Source: Hoplostethus atlanticus
Taxonomy: Eukaryota > Chordata > Actinopteri > Trachichthyiformes > Trachichthyidae
Length of the DNA: 64,000 nucleotides
Direction: 5' to 3'
NCBI GenBank assembly: GCA_034670405.1
Contig: JAXDDX010000001.1
Location: 13,898,501-13,962,500 of the forward strand
The notes below the pieces were generated by a model. That model searched no databases. It was not told the origin of the DNA and was given only the letters and a program-made list of their open reading frames with translations. A program made the position numbers and the translations under genes. Shown piece by piece: positions 59,400-64,000 of this stretch (position 1 is its first letter; every line of letters starts with the position of its first letter).

Positions 59400-61772
59400 C
59401 GACACCCTCTACGGTTCAGACACACTGTATTTCGAAATGAATAGCCACTCCTGAAAATAGCTGTGTGGGTTTTTTAACCCAATGGTGATCACACTACTAC
59501 TACTACAGCTACACACGGTGTCCTTGGTTGTGTTCCAGTGGTTTCCTAACCTTTCCCCACTGCTAATTATTGCAAAAAAAAGAAAAGTGGACTGTGACGT
59601 TTTGTATTAGCAAGACATTCTGCAGATTATTTAGAACAAGTGCAGGAATGCTGTTTGCACCTTAGGACATAGCAGATGTCAGCTGGATTCAAACCAAGGA
59701 GCCATGTGCAGGCCATATTCACCTCAATCTATCCTGTCTTGAATCTAAGAGATGCAAGAGATTTCCTTTGTAGAAGTTGTATCTCATCACAGTGTGACAC
59801 AACAGTGCCAACTAAACTGGATACTAGTTGTGGAAAACCAAAATGATGTGTTGCCGTAGAGCTGCCTTTAAGAGCAAACGGATCACTGTGAGATAACACC
59901 AGTAGTATTTACAATGATTTGAACCAGATTTGTGTTGTTTAGTTACTGCAAGAGCCAGGCTAAATGGTAATTGCTAGTAAGTGTTGCCATTTTGTACCTG
60001 CTTGGAGTAACACAGGTTCACATCACATCAGGACAATTCATCCGCTCAGTTGTCGATAACCATAAAGTATGCTAAATTGACTTTTAAATAAATTCTTTAG
60101 GATTATCTAAACTCATATTATTGATCGATGTGGTAAACCCCACCCTTCTGGCAACTAATAAAAGAAAGTATAATACATGTATCTGCAATTCCTACCTGAT
60201 CCAGGTCTGGTTATTACACAAAATCCCAGCGCTATAACTCTACTAATAGTGATTACGATCAATGACTTTACTTCCATTTTCATACTGAGATGAGAACTAT
60301 GACATGTACAGTAGCTGCACCGATCACAATGTAGTCAAATGAGAGTGCGATACTCAACAACAACAACAACACAACAATGTCTAGCGCGTTAACAGCGGCT
60401 AGTGAAATAGGGAGACATAAAGGGAACGTGAATTGTTATTCTTCACTGTCTGACCAAGGTCTGTTTATATGTCCTCTTAAGTGACAACATCATCAATCGC
60501 TGATATCAGTTAATGGATCTCATTCATCAAACAACAATGAACGCCCAATTTTGAGTGTAAGGTAAAAAAAAGAAAAAGAAAAAGCCAAGCAGAATATTGG
60601 TATGTATTCAATATTTGCCAGAATGCATTTATGACCACCTAGTGCAATTTATTTCTATCAGTGAGTAAACAAACATCGCACTGTATAGAGTATAGAGGTT
60701 CTGGTCATTTTGTGTCGCTCTGCCTTGTGTCCCATCAATATGCACATCGCCTCACCCCCTGTGTTCCTATTTTATTCTTTCTCTTTGCCGTTGTTCGAGG
60801 CGTATAGGCGTGTAGGGAATCACTGTGTAGGGAGATTGTGATATATTCAAGAAGCAAAATGAGATTCCTCCAGGTCCCTAGCTAATACAGCGGGGGCAAC
60901 AGCAGGCTGACACACAGAGCCTATTTTCTCTGGTAGGTTTAATGGGATTTTGGTGTTTTCCGTTTGCCTATTAACTTTTCACTTCATTCTATTCTTTCTA
61001 TCTTGCTCCAGGTGCACGCGAGCACAACACCAGAGGTGATCTTACTTTTTTTTTTTTTACTCATTACTATCAAAGATTACAATGTCCCATGTCGACAGAA
61101 ATGAGAGCCTCGTGAAATTATAGGCCTCTATCAATTGAAAGGCCACATCCATGACAACAGGCATTTCAGTAAATCCAATTAAACCCTGTTTAATCTCATA
61201 AATCGCTCGTGCCTTTTGGCAACTAGATTACTATTATTGTGGAAGATTACATTTTACAGCAATGAAACACAACGCAGCGATGCTCCTCTCACGCTCCAGT
61301 GGTAAATGTGGAACTGATCAGCAGGCTGAATGTTCCATTTCCACATGACAGAGTCCTTCATTGTGGGTGCGTGAGAGAGTGTCCTAGGACGGCGTGGGTA
61401 AACTGCTTCAGCTGGGACAAAGTGGGAGACAAAAAGTAGCGTTTTACTTATTAAAGCCCTTAAACTTCAATTAAGGACTCTAATTGTCTAATCCGACTGG
61501 AATTAGAATTAATGAAGCCGCTCAGCACCCATCTGCTGGTGACAGCGGCGCTATGTGTGTCTCACTGTGTGTGTGTGTGTGTCTGTGTGTATGGTATGTG
61601 CACGAGTTTGTCTGGGTTTGTGGGACAGAGGCGCTGTCAGAGCGAAAGATCCAAACAGCGGAGAGGCAAAAGTAAGACCTCCCTGCCCCCCACAGCATGT
61701 GGAAGCCATCAACACAAAATACAAACACACAAACTGGAATGACTGAACATGGATTACCAGCAACCAGCAAGG

Positions 61773-61773
<1 letters not shown>

Positions 61774-61805
<32 letters not shown>
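61774..61805. repeat. (CA)16 microsatellite
   Basis: About 32 bases of uninterrupted AC/CA, followed by CTACTACTAC. Confidence 0.96.
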
Positions 61806-61807
<2 letters not shown>

Positions 61808-62755
61808 CTACTACCAACCCTACCCTACTAAATTACACCTAATCCTCATTCTAATAATTCTAATCTTAACCTTAACCCCAAATCCTAATCTTAAACTAAA
61901 GGAATAGTTAACACCAAAATTGGGGGATTTTTAATAGTATTTCTCTTGGCTTGCTTTTTTGTTGCAATTTTAGGATCTGAACTGAAATACTGTTTACATA
62001 GCATGGCTTGGAAAACACACTTTAGTGCTTTAGGGCTAGAGGTCTGCGTCGGGCTAGAAATGAAGCCCAAGCCCCCACTCCTGATGTCGGGAGCAATCAA
62101 GATGGTAGCGATCTCGCTCTGAGCTAGCTAGTGCGGTTGCCCGTATTGTCTCTGCGGGGCCTGTAAGGCTGTGCATAATATCGACATGACTGTGCTATAA
62201 GCCGAGCCTCTTCCAAGATCAGCCGTTCCATAAGTACTCGGTACTTCTAATGTTCTGTCAGTTGGGCATGCGGATCCAAGAGGTCGTCTAGAGCCATCAT
62301 ATCCAGTAAACTCCTGTTCACTGTCAGAAACCAACGTTGGAAACTTGGGCACTGGGACTGGTTGACGGCTGACGCCAGCTTCAGTCTGTAAAACCTGCAA
62401 TGAAACCTGTCTCACCCACCGCTGCCCACCCACCGAAAAGAATGAGTACGGCTTTCAATGAACAGTTTGAGTGTCCCATGATGGTCTAAATAGTTTCCAC
62501 CCTGACAAGAATACAACTCTGGGGGAAGCACTGAATACCTGCAATTTTTTGAGCAGGAAAATGGTCAAATTCAAAGATTGTTGGCAGCTTTAATCCAGAA
62601 ATATCAGTATCAGCTTTCAAAAACCCATATCAACTGAAACCCTAATTTCAAATATCACAATATCCAAAACATGCTTTTATTTTACAATTCAGACTTCTTT
62701 CTTATCAGGTCAGATTTGGACCATAGTCTTAATGCTTATTTCCTGCTGGGGGTGT

Positions 62756-62758
62756 CAC

Positions 62759-62790
<32 letters not shown>
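62756..62790. repeat. (CA)n microsatellite, one interruption
   Basis: CA units with an AAA interruption near 62777-62779. Confidence 0.95.
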
Positions 62791-64000
62791 CCATCTTCAT
62801 TATCGATAAATGTATTTCACTTCTTACTATCATCCCAAGGGATATTACAGCCTCTCTGAAGAATATAGTCTGATTGACAAGCAGTTTCATTTCCACAGAG
62901 TTGTTAAAAGTTTAAGTAGAGCATTAAGTTCTGCTGAGCGCCAGAGTGGCCTTTAAATGGATCCATGTGTGAGCCGAGGAGTTTTGACACCAAACAACAG
63001 TGACACCAGCCGAGGCTAGTCCATTGTAAAAACCCACTCTGCTCACCTTGTGGAGGAATTCTATATGAAATTGTCAGGAAGGTGGATAAAGGTCAAAGGT
63101 CAGAGAAAGGTGGATCATCCAAGAATGGTCTATTATAGATCTGTTAGCTTAGAGTAACAGGCAATAATGTTTAACTCAATGATGTCTGTAGGCCTATATC
63201 AACAATAATATTATTCAATGCAGTAGCACATTGAACTTGTCATCTGAAGTTTGTCCTTGGACTTGCATTGGTCTGGACTCCTTTCAATCCATCTGAGAGA
63301 ACAAAGGCAAAACACTCTCTAGCCTTACCGTGTAGCTAAAGGGTCAATTGGCGTTAAGGAGAGATAAAGGGAAAATCCGATTAAAGTTTGTTTACCGAGA
63401 AGACAGATCAATGACTGACTCTGGAGTGGGTCCATAGGATCTCTGCTAGCTGCAAATATCTACTGACGTTTATATCCACAGGGTTGTATTCTAAAATGCT
63501 TCACCTGATCTTTTCTGAGACATATTAGACCCCTTTTAGGAGCATATAGGCTGAGACAGGCTTCATCTGAGAAAACAACCAGCCTGGTGATAAATTGGAT
63601 CTTTCTGTATTTTGGGAAAGAGTTTTTCTTCCTGTTTATCAAGAGGCGTTAAACCGTGATGTTTGTCAGTTTCCTTGAAGTGACGTTCAAATTAGGAATG
63701 CCGGCAGCAAATGTGACTAGAGTCCATTTGTCTTAACGTTATTAGCAGTGACTCTGACGTTGGAGTTCGTGTGAATGATGCGTTGACCCAGCGCCTTGGA
63801 TAAACAGCTTCACTCCATCTTAAAACCATTCATTTATTCCAGGGGGCAAACAGACAGCAGCGGTATTGTATCTTCAATCAAAGTCAAAATGTCAATGTAT
63901 GTTGAATGCACAAAAAGCACCACACAGCATAACAAATTGATAGTGGTTTACTGTTTTTATGCGACTAGGGTTGTGGTGTACCATCAGTTTGTTCTTTTCA

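Larger units (their letters stand above)
57683..64000. other. non-coding DNA, no gene recognised
   Basis: Mostly unique-looking sequence. The part 61060-61380 is repeat-free and AT-rich with several homeodomain-type cores. Microsatellites are GT at 59361-59399 and 61566-61582, and CA at 61774-61805 and 62756-62790. AAAGGAATAGTTAACACCAA near 61900 resembles a motif of fish DNA-transposon ends, with no partner seen. The cytosine-rich CTAA-type text at 61806-61900 is low complexity. Confidence 0.55.

Overview
This is vertebrate nuclear DNA, most likely from a percomorph-type teleost fish. The pointers are very frequent (CA)n/(GT)n and (GA)n/(CT)n microsatellites, Tc1/mariner-type transposons of the fish kind, a degenerate LINE 3' end, a tRNA-headed repeat opening with GGCACGGTGG-type sequence, short TTAA-flanked inverted-repeat elements, and no operon-like gene packing. 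Apart from relics of transposable elements I find no protein-coding gene I can name. The longest open frames (up to 192 codons) are low-complexity translations of microsatellites or pyrimidine-rich DNA, or have no recognisable domain. The window reads as intergenic or large-intron sequence. No exon of a host gene is proven, although two exon-like signals are noted as hypotheses.

Layout. 1-2.2 kb: plain AT-rich DNA. 2.2-8.4 kb: a microsatellite-dense stretch holding a Tc1-type MITE (2250-2603), a LINE 3' end with a TAGA tail (3687-4047), an internally deleted Tc1-like transposon with matched ends (5005-5584), an ACGTC-rich CACTA-like terminus (5645-5790) and a perfect 18-bp-arm hairpin (5941-5988). 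8.5-9.95 kb: a purine-rich 41-bp minisatellite with higher-order structure. 10.6-12.0 kb: two unidentified open frames followed by a probable hAT terminus. 12-22 kb: non-coding, with many simple repeats and G/C homopolymers. 22132-22669: an LTR-like insertion with a CTCAC target duplication and an embedded copy of the 3' part of a tRNA-Glu including CCA. 22.7-35.7 kb: mostly unique non-coding DNA with GA/CT arrays, a (CAG)9 tract and an exon-like segment. 35.7-36.8 kb: a nested repeat island. 39405-39571 and 57297-57682: two TTAA-flanked MITEs. 42.0-42.3 kb: a diverged tandem repeat. 43990-44205: a decayed reverse transcriptase fragment with a YADD box. 48.04-48.44 kb: a minus-strand TATA box and splice donor that could mark a first exon. 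49.6 and 54.3 kb: further interspersed repeats. 57.7-64 kb: unique non-coding DNA.

The elements do not form a pathway. What connects them is transposition history and slippage-prone simple sequence. The most unusual structure is the LTR/tRNA-Glu insertion at 22.1-22.7 kb, followed by the higher-order minisatellite and the two TTAA-flanked MITEs. Family names come from motifs and memory of the families; no database search was possible.
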